The notes beneath the pieces are model-generated. The model worked only from the letters and a program-made list of their open reading frames with translations, ran no database searches and was not told the DNA's origin. Positions 36,480-46,091 of a stretch of 64,000 nucleotides of DNA are shown in pieces. A program made the position numbers and the translations under genes. The DNA is from Novosphingobium sp. G106 (GTDB lineage Bacteria > Pseudomonadota > Alphaproteobacteria > Sphingomonadales > Sphingomonadaceae), in assembly GCF_019075875.1 (NCBI RefSeq), contig NZ_JAHOOZ010000001.1, positions 558,001 to 622,000 on the forward strand, written 5' to 3'. The first letter of the stretch is position 1, and each line of letters begins with the position of its first letter.

Positions 36480-36493
36480 CGTGCGAACCTCTC

Positions 36494-38080
36494 TCACTTA
36501 AGGTTGAAGCCGGGCGCGGGCACTTCCGCCGCGGCGCTGCGCTTGCTCGAACTGCCCGGCATAGGGGCGGGCGTCGCTTCGCCGACGGCGGGAGCGTTGC
36601 GTTCCTGCGGCGCCGCGCTGGGCAGGGGCCGCTGGACGCCGCTCTTGCCGTCGGACTCCTGGTTGCCGAGGATGCGCTGCAGCTCGTTAGGCGCGTTGTA
36701 ACCATCCGTGGGCAGCTTGATGTCCTTGGCGTCGACCGGATTGACCAGGTACGGCGTCACGACGATCACCAGCTCGGTTTCGCCCTTCTGGAAGCTCGTC
36801 GAACGGAACAGGGCACCCAGGATCGGCAGGTCGCCGGCACCGGGCATCTTCTTGATCGCGTTCTGCGACGAGTTCTTCATCAGACCGGCGATCATGAAGC
36901 TCTGGCCCGAGCCCAGCTCCACCGTCGTTTCCGTGCGACGCACGGTCAGCGCCGGGACCTGGAAGCCGTTGAGCACGATCGCGCCTTCGCTCGACAGCTC
37001 GGACACTTCCGGGCGGACGCGCAGCGAGATGCGGCCATTGGCGAGCACCGTCGGCGTGTAGGACAGGCTGACACCGAACTTCTTGTATTCGATCGAGGTC
37101 GAGCCGAGGCCCTGGCTGAGCGGGATCGGGAACTCGCCGCCGGCGAGGAAGTCGGCGGTTTCGCCCGACAACGCGGTCAGGTTCGGCTGGGCCAGTGTCG
37201 AGACGAGGCCGATGTTCTCACCCGCGTCGAGCGTGCCGAGAATGTCGAGACCGAGGAAGCGGCCCAGGCCGGCAACGGTATTGAGGCCACCCGTAGCCTG
37301 GGTGACGTTGGTACCGGGCATCTGCACGACCGCACCGGTGATCGGGTTGATGGTATAGCCCTGGACGCTCTGGCCGATGCCGAGCGGCAGGTTGGGATCG
37401 GTGGTGATGAACGAACTGGCCGCGCGGCCCTGGCCGTAGCCGAACTTGAAGCCGCCGCTGCCGTCGATCGTCGTGATGTTGGAGGCAAGCTGCTTGACCA
37501 TCGTGCGGCTGACTTCGGCGAAGCGGACCTGCAGGTTCACCTGCAGCGGCGTCGCGGTCTTCAGGCGGCTGACGATATTGACTTCGCCGGGGGTCTTGCC
37601 GCCGACGAAAGCCTGGACCAGCCGTTCGGCTTCGGCCGCATCCTCGGGGGAGGCGACGGTGCCGGTCAGCAGGTAGGTGCCGGTACCCATGGTCGCGACG
37701 CCGACTTTGGCGTCGGGCATGGCGAGGCGGAGCATCTGGTCGATGGAGTCGATGTTCGAGCCGACGCGGACGTTGGCCGACCAGACGATGTCGCCCTGGG
37801 CGTTGCTGGCATAGACCGTGGTCTCGCCGCCGGCCTTGCCGAAGACGTAGAGCTGGCGGCCGGACTTGACCTCGACGTCGGCGACCGCGTCGTTGGCGAC
37901 GAAGACGTCGGTCATCGGGCCGCCGGTGGTCACGAGCTGGCCGCGGCCAATCGAGAGAACCATGTCGTTGGCCGGGCGCATGACCGACGGCGGCGGCGCG
38001 GCAAGGGCCGGCGCGGCGGCGGCGAGCGGTGCTGCGGCACAGGCGGCCGTCAGCAGGGAACGGATCATGCGGCGGTTCAT
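36494..38080 (-). CDS. cpaC: Tad/Cpa pilus secretin CpaC (RcpA)
   Basis: A 528-residue outer-membrane secretin. After a signal peptide (to about residue 27) come a pilus/BON-like N-domain (VMRPANDMVLSIGRGQLV, ANDAVADVEVKSGRQLYVFG) and the secretin barrel region: TLDAGENIGLVSTLAQPNLTA, SGETADFLAGGEFPIP, and VELGSGQSFMIAGL with ETELVIVVTPYLV at the end. It forms the pore through which the pilus leaves. A low-complexity Pro/Ser/Ala tail follows. Confidence 0.94.
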   Translation of the reverse strand: MNRRMIRSLLTAACAAAPLAAAAPALAAPPPSVMRPANDMVLSIGRGQLVTTGGPMTDVFVANDAVADVEVKSGRQLYVFGKAGGETTVYASNAQGDIVWSANVRVGSNIDSIDQMLRLAMPDAKVGVATMGTGTYLLTGTVASPEDAAEAERLVQAFVGGKTPGEVNIVSRLKTATPLQVNLQVRFAEVSRTMVKQLASNITTIDGSGGFKFGYGQGRAASSFITTDPNLPLGIGQSVQGYTINPITGAVVQMPGTNVTQATGGLNTVAGLGRFLGLDILGTLDAGENIGLVSTLAQPNLTALSGETADFLAGGEFPIPLSQGLGSTSIEYKKFGVSLSYTPTVLANGRISLRVRPEVSELSSEGAIVLNGFQVPALTVRRTETTVELGSGQSFMIAGLMKNSSQNAIKKMPGAGDLPILGALFRSTSFQKGETELVIVVTPYLVNPVDAKDIKLPTDGYNAPNELQRILGNQESDGKSGVQRPLPSAAPQERNAPAVGEATPAPMPGSSSKRSAAAEVPAPGFNLK

Positions 38081-38149
38081 GCTATTGCCCCCAAGTGGCA
38101 AGAAATGCTAGACGAATGCTTGGCGTGTTTGCCGGTGTGCAGGCTCATC

Positions 38150-39172
38150 TCAGTTCCTTCCCACCGACACGACTTCGGTGCTCTTGCCACGCGTCACGCG
38201 GACCGTCGGACCGAGCCGGACCGGAATGCCCGTGGCCGTCATGGCCGGAGCGGCGGCCATCTGACGGGCCATCTGCTGGTCGCGCGCGGCCGGTACCGTG
38301 CTGCGCTGGAAGCGCGAGACGTCGCCGCCGGTCTGGAAGGTCGTCGGACCCTCGACCGGGCGGTTCAGCGCCTGGCTCAGGATGCGATCTTCCTGTTCCT
38401 TGCTCGCGCCCTCGGGCAGCTTGACGGCACCCGACGCGACCATCTTGTCGAGTTCGGACTGGTTGTCGGCGAGCGAGCGCAGCGACAGGCTGAGCTGACC
38501 GATCGTCTCGGCGACGGTGACCTTCTCGGCGATGCGCGGCGTGACTTCGAGCGTCACGGTGCTCGAGGTGCGGACCACCGATTTGCCTTCGACGGTCTCG
38601 GTCGAGGTCGCCTGGTCGGTCGCGAGGACGCGCAGGTTCTTGAGGATCGTCTCGGAAGCCTTGAGCTGCTGGCCGTCGCCGCCACCCTTGACCGACTGGG
38701 TCAGGACGAGGTCGACATGGTCGCCCGGGAAGACGAAGCCGGCGACGCCGGTCTTGGCCGAGACAGGAATGGTGATGGCGCGCATGCCCGGTCCGAGCGC
38801 AGCGGCGAGGAAGCCGCGGTCGCCCGGCGCGACGAGCGCACCCTGGGTGAGGGGCTGGCCGGCGGTGACCGGATAGCGCACGACTGTGCCGAGCAGCTTA
38901 GACATGTCGGCTTCGCCATCGATGAAGTAGGCGTCCTGCACCATGTCCTTCGGCCAGGCCTGATAGGAGACGGAGTCGGCCGTGATAATCGTGCCGACCG
39001 GAAGAGCGCGCTGAGCGACCAGGACCTTCGGTCCCTTGGCTTCCGGCGCCGCTGCCGCCGCGGCGGATGCCTGCGGTGCCGCTGCGCCGACAAACAGGGT
39101 GCGCGCGCCAAGGGCCGTTCCGACCGCTATGACCAGCGCTACCAGCAGCAGCGTCAGCTTTTTCTTGTCCAT
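38150..39172 (-). CDS. cpaB: Flp pilus assembly protein CpaB (RcpC)
   Basis: A 340-residue protein with an N-terminal membrane helix (residues 6-23) and a SAF domain: VLVAQRALPVGTIITADSVSYQ, then TAGQPLTQGALVAPGDRGFLA and the RcpC region VFPGDHVDLVLTQSV. It is thought to sit in the periplasm and link the secretin with the inner machine. It starts 71 bases after the cpaA gene, on the same strand. Confidence 0.93.
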   Translation of the reverse strand: MDKKKLTLLLVALVIAVGTALGARTLFVGAAAPQASAAAAAAPEAKGPKVLVAQRALPVGTIITADSVSYQAWPKDMVQDAYFIDGEADMSKLLGTVVRYPVTAGQPLTQGALVAPGDRGFLAAALGPGMRAITIPVSAKTGVAGFVFPGDHVDLVLTQSVKGGGDGQQLKASETILKNLRVLATDQATSTETVEGKSVVRTSSTVTLEVTPRIAEKVTVAETIGQLSLSLRSLADNQSELDKMVASGAVKLPEGASKEQEDRILSQALNRPVEGPTTFQTGGDVSRFQRSTVPAARDQQMARQMAAAPAMTATGIPVRLGPTVRVTRGKSTEVVSVGRN

Positions 39173-39243
39173 GGCTAGACTAGCCCCCTCGAAAAGTGCC
39201 CAAGTTCCCGTAGAAATCGGGCATATTGGTTAAGATCAGGTTG

Positions 39244-39732
39244 TCACCCGAACAGACCGGCGTTTTGCAGCGACGGAACGTATTGGCTGGCCAGTGCCCA
39301 GAGGCCTGCGCCGGAGATGGCGATGCCGTAGGGAATGGCCGGTTTGTCCTTGCGGCGGGTGGCGAAATGCCAGGCCCCGAAGATTATGGTCAGCACTCCG
39401 CCGGCTACCGCCATGACGAAAATGAGCTGGGCGAACCAGAAGGGCTGAATCCACAGCGCCAGCGCCGTCAGCAGCTTGACATCGCCCCCGCCCATCCAGC
39501 CGAGCGCGAAAAGGCCCGCGAAAATAACGAATGATCCCAGCGTGATAGCGATCTGCCAGCCGATCTGGCCGAGCGACAGGCCCATGGCCAGCCAGAATAG
39601 CGGTGCGCCCAGCGCGATCGCGGCATTGAGCCAGTTGTCGATCTGGCGGCGGCGCAGGTCGGTCACGGCAGCGACCAGCAGCGCGATTGCCAAGGCGGTC
39701 AGCAGTCCGTAAGTGATAACCCCGCCTTGCAT
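39244..39732 (-). CDS. cpaA: prepilin peptidase CpaA (A24 family)
   Basis: A 162-residue membrane protein with about five helices. The aspartyl protease residues are in AAVTDLRRRQIDN (first Asp) and GWMGGGDVKLL (second Asp of the GxGD motif). It trims the leader of Flp pilins and TadE/F-like pseudopilins. ATG 39732 has GGGG upstream; ATG 39762 would add ten residues. It is first in the pilus operon and divergent from the hydrolase gene at 39819. No pilin gene is present nearby. Confidence 0.9.
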   Translation of the reverse strand: MQGGVITYGLLTALAIALLVAAVTDLRRRQIDNWLNAAIALGAPLFWLAMGLSLGQIGWQIAITLGSFVIFAGLFALGWMGGGDVKLLTALALWIQPFWFAQLIFVMAVAGGVLTIIFGAWHFATRRKDKPAIPYGIAISGAGLWALASQYVPSLQNAGLFG

Positions 39733-39818
39733 GCAAGAATGCCCCAAATACCCCGGGAACATCTAGCCCACATGGCTTACCAAAAAGTAACCAACGACCG
39801 CAGGACGGATTTAGCCAA

Positions 39819-40805
39819 GTGAGCCTGGACACGGTCTGCGAGGCGGCAGAAAAGGATCTGGGGGCAAACGATCGCCGTGCCATAGCGGCCGATGCGCGCG
39901 AGTCCCGCTGGCTGGCCGCCGACGGCCACGCCATCCGCCGGATCGACTGGGCGGAGCCAGCCGGGAAGCCCCGCGGCTCGATCCTGTTCATGCCCGGACG
40001 CGGCGATGCCTACGAGAAATACCTCGAGACGCTGGGTTACTGGCATGCGCAGGGCTGGCGGGTCACCGCGGCAGACTGGCGTGGGCAGGCGGGCTCGGGC
40101 CGGCTCGGCACCGATGCGGTAACCGGCCATGTCGACGACTTCGCGATCTGGATAGCTGATCTTGCCCGGTTCTGGGCAGAGTGGAAGAAAGAGACGCCGG
40201 GGCCGCATGTGCTCGTGGGGCACTCGATGGGCGGGCACCTGGTGCTTCGCGCGCTGGTCGAACGCAAGGTCGATCCCGAAGCGCTGGTCATGACCGCGCC
40301 GATGCTCGGGCTGCACCCGCGCTTCGTGCCTTCGGGCGTGCTCCTGGCTGCGGCGCAGCTGATGAGCGTGCTCGGCGACCCGCGCCGGCCGGCCTGGAAA
40401 TGGAGCGAGAAGCCTGGCCAATTGCCGCGCGGCCGGGCCAACCTGCTGACCCATGACGCCGAGCGCTATGCCGACGAGCACTGGTGGCGCGAGGTGCGGC
40501 CCGAGCTCGTCATGGGGCCGGGCTCGTGGGGCTGGACTCGCGCGGCAATCGCTTCGATCCGGCTGCTCGAACGGCCCGGCGCGCTCGAAAGCGTTCAGAC
40601 GCCGGTGCTGATCCTGGCGACCGATGCCGACCGCCTCGTCGAATACGGTGCGATCGAGCGAGCCGCCCAGCGGCTACCGCATGCTAAACTGATCCGCTTC
40701 GGCGCCGAGGCGCGCCACGAGATCCTGCGCGAGGCCGATGCCGTACGCGATGTCGCGCTCGCGGCGATCGGCGATTTTCTCGACCGCACCGCGCCGGCGC
40801 GCTGA
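39819..40805 (+). CDS. alpha/beta hydrolase, lysophospholipase-like
   Basis: A 328-residue serine hydrolase. FMPGRGDAYEKYLETL matches the monoacylglycerol/lysophospholipase L2 type lid and oxyanion region. The nucleophile elbow is GHSMGG (Ser about residue 136). The acid is probably in ILATDADRLVEYG and the histidine in AEARHEILRE. It is cytoplasmic (no signal). GTG 39819 is the start; an AGGA lies upstream at a long distance. The oxidase gene starts one base after its stop. Confidence 0.85.
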   Translation: MSLDTVCEAAEKDLGANDRRAIAADARESRWLAADGHAIRRIDWAEPAGKPRGSILFMPGRGDAYEKYLETLGYWHAQGWRVTAADWRGQAGSGRLGTDAVTGHVDDFAIWIADLARFWAEWKKETPGPHVLVGHSMGGHLVLRALVERKVDPEALVMTAPMLGLHPRFVPSGVLLAAAQLMSVLGDPRRPAWKWSEKPGQLPRGRANLLTHDAERYADEHWWREVRPELVMGPGSWGWTRAAIASIRLLERPGALESVQTPVLILATDADRLVEYGAIERAAQRLPHAKLIRFGAEARHEILREADAVRDVALAAIGDFLDRTAPAR

Positions 40806-40806
40806 C

Positions 40807-41892
40807 ATGAGCGGCCAGTACGACATCGCCATTGTCGGCGCGGGCATGGCCGGCGCCTCGCTCGCCGCGGTGCTGGGGAACCGCGTGCGGGTACTGCTGC
40901 TCGAAGCCGAGGATCGGCCCGGGTACCATGCCACCGGCCGCTCTGCAGCGTTCTGGACCGAGAGCTACGGCGGCCCCGGAGTGCAGCCGCTGACCACGGC
41001 CTCCGGCGTCTTTCTAGAGGAAAACGGCTTTCTCAGCCCGCGCGGCGCACTGACGATCGCTCGGGCAGGGCAGGAGGCCGAACTGGAACTGTTCGCTGCC
41101 AGCTTCGCCGCACTCGGCGTGCGCGTCGAGATGTTGGGGCGGGCCGGCCTGGAGGCGAAGATACCTGGCCTCAGACCCGGCTGGACGCTGGGCGCCTTCG
41201 AGCCCGACTGCCGCGACATCGACGTCGCCGGCCTGCACCAGCACTACCTCGCCACGGCGAAACGCGCCGGGACCGAGCTCCGGTGCTCGGCGCGGCTGGC
41301 CGGGGCTGCGGAGCACGCCGGCGGCTGGCACCTGCGGCTCGACGACGGGCGCGAGGCTGCGGCCACGATCCTCGTGAACGCGGCCGGGGCCTGGGCCGAC
41401 CCGGTGGCCGAAATGGCGGGCGTCCGGCCGCTCGGCATTGCCCCGTTCCGCCGCACGATCGCCCAATTGCGCGTCGCGCCGGCGGTTCCGGACGACCTGC
41501 CGCTGGTGCTCGACCTCGCCGAGCGCTTCTATTTCAAGCCCGACGCCGGCCGGCTCTGGCTCAGCCCGCACGACGAAACGCCCAGCCCGCCCTGCGATGC
41601 CGCGCCCGAGGAAATCGATGTCGCGACGGCCATCGCGCGGCTGGAGGAGGTGACCGACTGGGCGGTCGAGCGCGTCGAGCACCGCTGGGCCGGCCTGCGC
41701 AGCTTCGCGCCCGATCGCCTGCCGGTCTATGGTTTCGATCCCGCCGTCCCGCGTTACTTCTGGTTCGCCGGCCAGGGTGGCTTCGGCATTCAGACTGCGC
41801 CCGCCGCTGCCGATCTGGCCGCGCGGCTGTTGTGCGGCGATCCGCCCGGTGCAGTCGATCCGACGCCTTATGCGCCAGATCGGTTCAGCTAG
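40807..41892 (+). CDS. FAD-dependent oxidoreductase, DAO family
   Basis: A 361-residue flavoprotein. The N-terminal dinucleotide motif is IVGAGMAGASLAAVL, followed by acidic LLLEAE. The ATGRSAAFW segment and C-terminal WFAGQGGFGIQTAPAAADLAA are typical of D-amino-acid dehydrogenase/glycine-oxidase-like (DAO) enzymes. The oxidised amine or amino acid cannot be named. It is co-transcribed with the hydrolase (one-base gap). Confidence 0.85.
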   Translation: MSGQYDIAIVGAGMAGASLAAVLGNRVRVLLLEAEDRPGYHATGRSAAFWTESYGGPGVQPLTTASGVFLEENGFLSPRGALTIARAGQEAELELFAASFAALGVRVEMLGRAGLEAKIPGLRPGWTLGAFEPDCRDIDVAGLHQHYLATAKRAGTELRCSARLAGAAEHAGGWHLRLDDGREAAATILVNAAGAWADPVAEMAGVRPLGIAPFRRTIAQLRVAPAVPDDLPLVLDLAERFYFKPDAGRLWLSPHDETPSPPCDAAPEEIDVATAIARLEEVTDWAVERVEHRWAGLRSFAPDRLPVYGFDPAVPRYFWFAGQGGFGIQTAPAAADLAARLLCGDPPGAVDPTPYAPDRFS

Positions 41893-41952
41893 CGTAAAAG
41901 CAGATTTGCGTTAGATTGCCCTCGGGATTCACAGGTAGCGAGGAGACCCAGG

Positions 41953-42135
41953 ATGGCGCACCGTTTCGAAATCCGGAAGAACAAGGCCGGCGAGTTCGTC
42001 GCTTATTTCTGTCACAATTCGGAATCGATCTTCTGGACCGAAGGCTATTCGAGCAAGGCGAGCGCGAAGAACGCCATCGAATCCATCCTCAAGAACGGCC
42101 CCGGTGCCGAAGTGGTCGACAAGAGCGACGCCTGA
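41953..42135 (+). CDS. YegP/DUF1508-family small protein
   Basis: A 60-residue protein of the YegP family: FEIRKNKAGEFVAYFCHN, then SEGYSSK-like EGYSSKASAKNAIESIL. The fold is a small beta-alpha unit usually found as one or two copies; here it is single. Function unknown. AGGAG lies upstream. A strong hairpin terminator follows. Confidence 0.88.
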   Translation: MAHRFEIRKNKAGEFVAYFCHNSESIFWTEGYSSKASAKNAIESILKNGPGAEVVDKSDA

Positions 42136-42142
42136 TTTCTCG

Positions 42143-42168
42143 AAACCTCCCCGGTGACGGGGAGGTTT
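42143..42168. terminator. bidirectional intrinsic terminator between yegP-like gene and rnhA
   Basis: A perfect 11-bp stem AAACCTCCCCG (42143-42153) and CGGGGAGGTTT (42158-42168) with a GTGA loop. The stem's A and T ends provide U-runs on both strands. It overlaps the rnhA stop codon (42167-42169), so it sits at the end of both convergent genes. Confidence 0.85.
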
Positions 42169-42604
42169 ACTTGCCCACGCTGAGCGCTGCGGCGCTCGCA
42201 AGCTGGTCGGCGCGTTCGTTTTCCGGATGCCCGGCGTGGCCCTTGACCCATTCCCAGCTGACCTGGTGCTGCTGCGCCGCGTCGATCAGCTCGTGCCACA
42301 GGTCGGCATTGCGCACCGGCTGCTTGCTGGCGTTGATCCAGCCGTTGCGTTTCCAGCCGTGCACCCATTTGGTGATGCCATCGATGACGTACTTGCTGTC
42401 GGTGTAGAGCGTCACTTCGCAAGGCTCGATCAGCGCGCGCAGGCCCTTGATCACCGCGGTCATTTCCATGCGGTTGTTCGTGGTCTGCGCTTCGGAGCCC
42501 GACATTTCCTTTTCGTGCGGCCCCATGCGCAGGATCGCGCCCCAGCCGCCCGGGCCGGGATTGCCCTTGCAGGCGCCGTCGGTGAATACTTCCACTTTCT
42601 TCAG
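42167..42604 (-). CDS. rnhA: ribonuclease HI
   Basis: A 145-residue RNase H with [20 protein letters not shown] (first Asp), the Glu in [13 protein letters not shown], the Asp in [12 protein letters not shown] and the C-terminal [15 protein letters not shown] (His and last Asp). It removes RNA from RNA-DNA hybrids. Start: CTG at 42604 has GAGGA eight bases upstream and gives [10 protein letters not shown], matching the E. coli N-terminus. The only ATG is at 42646, inside thrB and without a ribosome site. GTG 42595 is less well placed. Confidence 0.92.
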   Translation of the reverse strand: MKKVEVFTDGACKGNPGPGGWGAILRMGPHEKEMSGSEAQTTNNRMEMTAVIKGLRALIEPCEVTLYTDSKYVIDGITKWVHGWKRNGWINASKQPVRNADLWHELIDAAQQHQVSWEWVKGHAGHPENERADQLASAAALSVGK

Positions 42605-42614
42605 GGCTCTGTCC

Positions 42615-43619
42615 TCATTCTTCGGCCGGGCCGAATAGCCCAGCATTGGCGGGATCGGCGTAGAAGTCCAGCCGCCGGGCGAAAGCCAGCGGGTCCTTGC
42701 GCGTGACCAGCGCCCCCTCGGGCGTGTTCATCCAGTCGTAGGCGCGGGTCATCAGGAAGCGCATCGCCGCGCCGCGCGCCAGGACGGGAAGCGCGGCGCG
42801 CTCTTCGGCGAGCAGCGGGCGCACGGCCTCGTAGCCGGCGAGCAGCGCTTCGGAGAGCGCCGCGTCGAACTGGCTGCCATCGTTGCTGAAACACCACGCC
42901 GCATGAGTCACCGCGAGGTCGTAGGCGGTGATATCGTAGCAGGCGAAGTAGAAATCGATGAGTCCTGTCACCCTGTCGCCGGTTTGCGGGTCGCCGAGCA
43001 TCAGGACATTGTCGGGAAACAGGTCGGCGTGGATCACCGAATGCGGCAAGTCGCGCGGCCACTGCCGTTCGAGCCGAGCCAGTTCGCGCTCCACAAGCTT
43101 GGCCAGTTCGGGATGGATCGAGGCGAGGCCTTCGCTGCCGCAGGCCTTCGCCAGGCTCTCCCAGTCTTTGGGTCCCAGCGAATTGGCGCGCCGGCCGGCA
43201 AAGTCCGCAGCCGCTATATGAACTTGCGCCAGCGCCGCGCCGACCGCGCGGGCCTGGGCCGGGGTGGGCTCGCTGACCGAGATGCCGGGCAGGAACTCGA
43301 TCAGCGCCAACGCCTTGCCTTCGTGCAGACGGTATGCCTGGCCCACGCGGTCGTGGATCGTGCGCGGTACCGGGCAGTCGCGGGCTGCGAGGTGATCGAG
43401 CAGGCCGAGGAAGAAGGGCAGGTCGCCGATGTCGGTGCGCGCCTCGTACATCGTCAGGATGAATCGCGCGCCGTTTCCGTCCTGGCCGGCCGTGTCGATC
43501 AGCCAGTTGCTGTTCGACACGCCCTCGGCGATGCCCTTGGCCGAAACCAGCGCGCCGACGTCGAATTCAGCGATGATCGCGGTGAGGGTCTCAGCGCCGA
43601 GCTGGGTATAGACTGCCAC
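42615..43619 (-). CDS. thrB: homoserine kinase, APH-fold type
   Basis: A 334-residue aminoglycoside-phosphotransferase-fold kinase. The N-terminus has [11 protein letters not shown], the catalytic loop is [14 protein letters not shown] and the metal-binding motif is [17 protein letters not shown], as in alphaproteobacterial ThrB. It makes O-phosphohomoserine for threonine synthesis. The start is GTG at 43619, 13 bases after the ispH stop, with a poor ribosome site, suggesting coupling to ispH. Confidence 0.9.
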   Translation of the reverse strand: MAVYTQLGAETLTAIIAEFDVGALVSAKGIAEGVSNSNWLIDTAGQDGNGARFILTMYEARTDIGDLPFFLGLLDHLAARDCPVPRTIHDRVGQAYRLHEGKALALIEFLPGISVSEPTPAQARAVGAALAQVHIAAADFAGRRANSLGPKDWESLAKACGSEGLASIHPELAKLVERELARLERQWPRDLPHSVIHADLFPDNVLMLGDPQTGDRVTGLIDFYFACYDITAYDLAVTHAAWCFSNDGSQFDAALSEALLAGYEAVRPLLAEERAALPVLARGAAMRFLMTRAYDWMNTPEGALVTRKDPLAFARRLDFYADPANAGLFGPAEE

Positions 43620-43632
43620 TATGCTGACTCGA

Positions 43633-44607
43633 TCACACGAGCTGCCGCGGAAGCTTGAAGGTGATCTTCTCCTCCGCGGTGATCACCTGCTCCTCGGCGA
43701 GGTCGCGGAACGCGGCGAGGTGATCGATCACCTCGCGCACCAGAGTCTCCGGCGCGGAGGCGCCGGCGGTCAGCCCCACGGTATCGACGCCGTCGAGCCA
43801 ACCCCGTTCGATCTCTGCGCCGCGCTGAATCAGCTTGGCCGGAATACCCATGCGCTCGGCCACTTCGGCAAGCCGCAGCGAGTTGGAACTGTTCGGCGCG
43901 CCGATCACCAGCATCAGCTGGCATAGCGGCGCGATCGCCTTGACCGCGGCCTGCCGGTTCGACGTGGCGTAGCAGATGTCCTCGGCCTTGGGCGCGGTGA
44001 GTGCGGAAAATCGGGCCTGCAGGGCGGCAATGACCGCCGCGGTATCGTCGACCGACAGCGTCGTCTGGGTCAGGTAGGCCACTGCGGCATCGGTCGGCAG
44101 GTCGAGCGCGGCGACGTCTTCGACCGTCTCGACCAGCGTCATCGCGCCTTCGGGCACCTGGCCGAAGGTGCCGATCACTTCGGGATGGCCGCTATGCCCG
44201 ATGAACAAGATATGTCGCCCGGCCTCGATCTGGCGCTCGGCCTGGCGGTGAACCTTGCTGACCAGCGGGCAGGTGGCATCGAGCCATTCGAGCCCGCGCT
44301 CGTTGGCTGCCGCCGGCACCGATTTCGGCACGCCGTGGGCGCTGAAGATCACCGGCACGCCATCGGGCACTTCGTCGAGCTCCTCGACGAAGACCGCGCC
44401 CTTGGCCTTGAGCCCGTCGACGACGAAGCGGTTGTGGACGATCTCGTGGCGCACGTAGACCGGCGCGCCGTAGCGTTCGAGCGCGCGCTCGACGATCTCG
44501 ATCGCGCGGTCGACGCCAGCGCAAAAGCCGCGCGGCGCGGCGATCAGGACCTTCAGCGCCGTTTTTTCCTGAGAAAAGGGGCGAACTGTGGGAAAGGGCG
44601 CGTTCAT
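43633..44607 (-). CDS. ispH: 4-hydroxy-3-methylbut-2-enyl diphosphate reductase
   Basis: A 324-residue IspH with its three iron-sulfur cysteines: [25 protein letters not shown] and [12 protein letters not shown]. Other family motifs are [10 protein letters not shown] and [11 protein letters not shown]. It performs the last step of the MEP route, making IPP and DMAPP with a [4Fe-4S] cluster. It is followed by thrB and rnhA on the same strand. Confidence 0.96.
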   Translation of the reverse strand: MNAPFPTVRPFSQEKTALKVLIAAPRGFCAGVDRAIEIVERALERYGAPVYVRHEIVHNRFVVDGLKAKGAVFVEELDEVPDGVPVIFSAHGVPKSVPAAANERGLEWLDATCPLVSKVHRQAERQIEAGRHILFIGHSGHPEVIGTFGQVPEGAMTLVETVEDVAALDLPTDAAVAYLTQTTLSVDDTAAVIAALQARFSALTAPKAEDICYATSNRQAAVKAIAPLCQLMLVIGAPNSSNSLRLAEVAERMGIPAKLIQRGAEIERGWLDGVDTVGLTAGASAPETLVREVIDHLAAFRDLAEEQVITAEEKITFKLPRQLV

Positions 44608-44673
44608 ATTCGCGCCTCTAGCGCTTTGCTGCGCGCCCCGCTAGGGCATGAGCCATCAAACAAGGATGCCCCG

Positions 44674-45339
44674 ATGAGCCCTCGCTACCGTCTGCTTGCC
44701 GCTGCCGCGCTTACCGCTGCGCTTGCGGGTTGCCATTCCAAGGGCGAGCTGGTGGTCGATGAGAGCGTGGGCATCACCGCGGTGCGCGGTGCCTGCCCGG
44801 CGATCGGCATTCCCGACTATACCGGCGACGTTACGCTGTTCCGCACGCCCGGAGACAGCACCGCGGGCAATATCGACGTCGTCGCCGCGATGACCAACGT
44901 CAAGTCGCAGTGCAACGACGGTAGCGACGCCGATACGAGTGCGAAGGTGTTCGTCAGCACCACGTTCGACGTGCTGGCCCGCCGCACCGACACGCGCGGT
45001 GCGCGCCAGGTGCAACTGCCCTATTTCGTTGCCGTCCTGCGCGGCGGCAGCGCCGTCGTCAGCAAGCGCATGGGCACGGTGACGCTGAATTTCGCCGACG
45101 GGCAGGAGCGCGCGCAGGTGACCGGGCAGGGCTCGGCCTATATCGACCGTGCCGAAGCGACGCTGCCCGCCGAGATACGCGAGCGCATCACGCGCAAGCG
45201 CAAGGCCGGCGAGGCGGACGCCGCCGTCGATCCGCTGTCCGAGCCCGACGTGCGCGCAGCGGTGCAGCGCGCCAACTTCGAGCTGCTGCTGGGTTTCCAG
45301 CTCGATCAGACGCAGTTGTCGTACAACGCCACGCGCTGA
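44674..45339 (+). CDS. putative lipoprotein, function unknown
   Basis: A 221-residue protein with a lipoprotein signal: hydrophobic residues 6-18 and lipobox LAGC (Cys20). The mature part is beta-rich: FVSTTFDVLARRTD, VQLPYFVAVLRGGSAVVSKRM, and a C-terminal ANFELLLGFQLDQTQLSYNATR. AAGGA precedes the ATG. It is divergent from ispH and convergent with plsC (one base gap). No family recognised. Confidence 0.75.
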   Translation: MSPRYRLLAAAALTAALAGCHSKGELVVDESVGITAVRGACPAIGIPDYTGDVTLFRTPGDSTAGNIDVVAAMTNVKSQCNDGSDADTSAKVFVSTTFDVLARRTDTRGARQVQLPYFVAVLRGGSAVVSKRMGTVTLNFADGQERAQVTGQGSAYIDRAEATLPAEIRERITRKRKAGEADAAVDPLSEPDVRAAVQRANFELLLGFQLDQTQLSYNATR

Positions 45340-45340
45340 T

Positions 45341-46078
45341 CTAGCGGGTCTGCATCCTACCGAGGATCGCCGCGCGTGCTCCCGCGGCCATGGTCTTGCG
45401 GTTCGCCAGCGCGTCGCCGGTCAGGGGCGCGACGAAGTGCAAGGTCAGCGCGATCGGCCGCCAGCGTGCGAGGATGCGCAGGAAGTTGTCGAGCCCGTGC
45501 TCTTCGCCGACCCAGGCGATGTCCGCCGCTTCCGTGCCGTAGTCGAGCCAGAGCGGCTGGACGACTATGCCGGGCGGCAGCGGATCGAGCGCGGACAGCA
45601 GTGAGCTCTTGAACGGCAGCAGGTCGGTGCCGTCGCTGGTCGTGCCTTCGGGGAAGATCGCCAGCGCGCCGGTCTCGCGGATGGCTTCGCGGACCTGGGC
45701 GACCTGCTCGGCTACGCTGGCGCGGTCGTGCCGGGCGACGAATACCGTATCGTTCATCCGGCAGAGCCAGCGCAGCACGGGAACCGCCGCGAGCCCGTCA
45801 TGCGCGACGAAAGCCGCGCCCGATGCGCTCGCTATCGCCGGGATGTCGATCCAGCTGACATGGTTGGCGAGAAGAATGGCGCCGCGACGGGTCGGCGTGC
45901 CGGTTACAGTGACATCGACGCCCGCGATCCAGGCGATGCCGCCCAGGAAAAACCGCGGCCAGGGGTTACGCGCCCCCGCGATACGCCAGAGATAGTAGAA
46001 CAGAATACAGGCGCCGAGCCAGCCGATCATCGCCACGAGGCGCAGCGCAACGGCCAGCCAGCCTAAAGGCGAGATCAA
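45341..46078 (-). CDS. plsC: 1-acyl-sn-glycerol-3-phosphate acyltransferase-like
   Basis: A 245-residue LPLAT-family enzyme with an N-terminal membrane helix (residues 7-32), the acyltransferase motif NHVSWIDIPA (NHxxxxD; His and Asp catalytic) and the glycerolipid-binding FPEGTTSDG. It acylates lysophosphatidic acid or a related lipid. The start is a TTG at 46078, 13 bases after the fur stop; no ATG is well placed, so it probably depends on fur transcription. Confidence 0.88.
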   Translation of the reverse strand: MISPLGWLAVALRLVAMIGWLGACILFYYLWRIAGARNPWPRFFLGGIAWIAGVDVTVTGTPTRRGAILLANHVSWIDIPAIASASGAAFVAHDGLAAVPVLRWLCRMNDTVFVARHDRASVAEQVAQVREAIRETGALAIFPEGTTSDGTDLLPFKSSLLSALDPLPPGIVVQPLWLDYGTEAADIAWVGEEHGLDNFLRILARWRPIALTLHFVAPLTGDALANRKTMAAGARAAILGRMQTR

Positions 46079-46091
46079 TCTTGGCGCCCGC

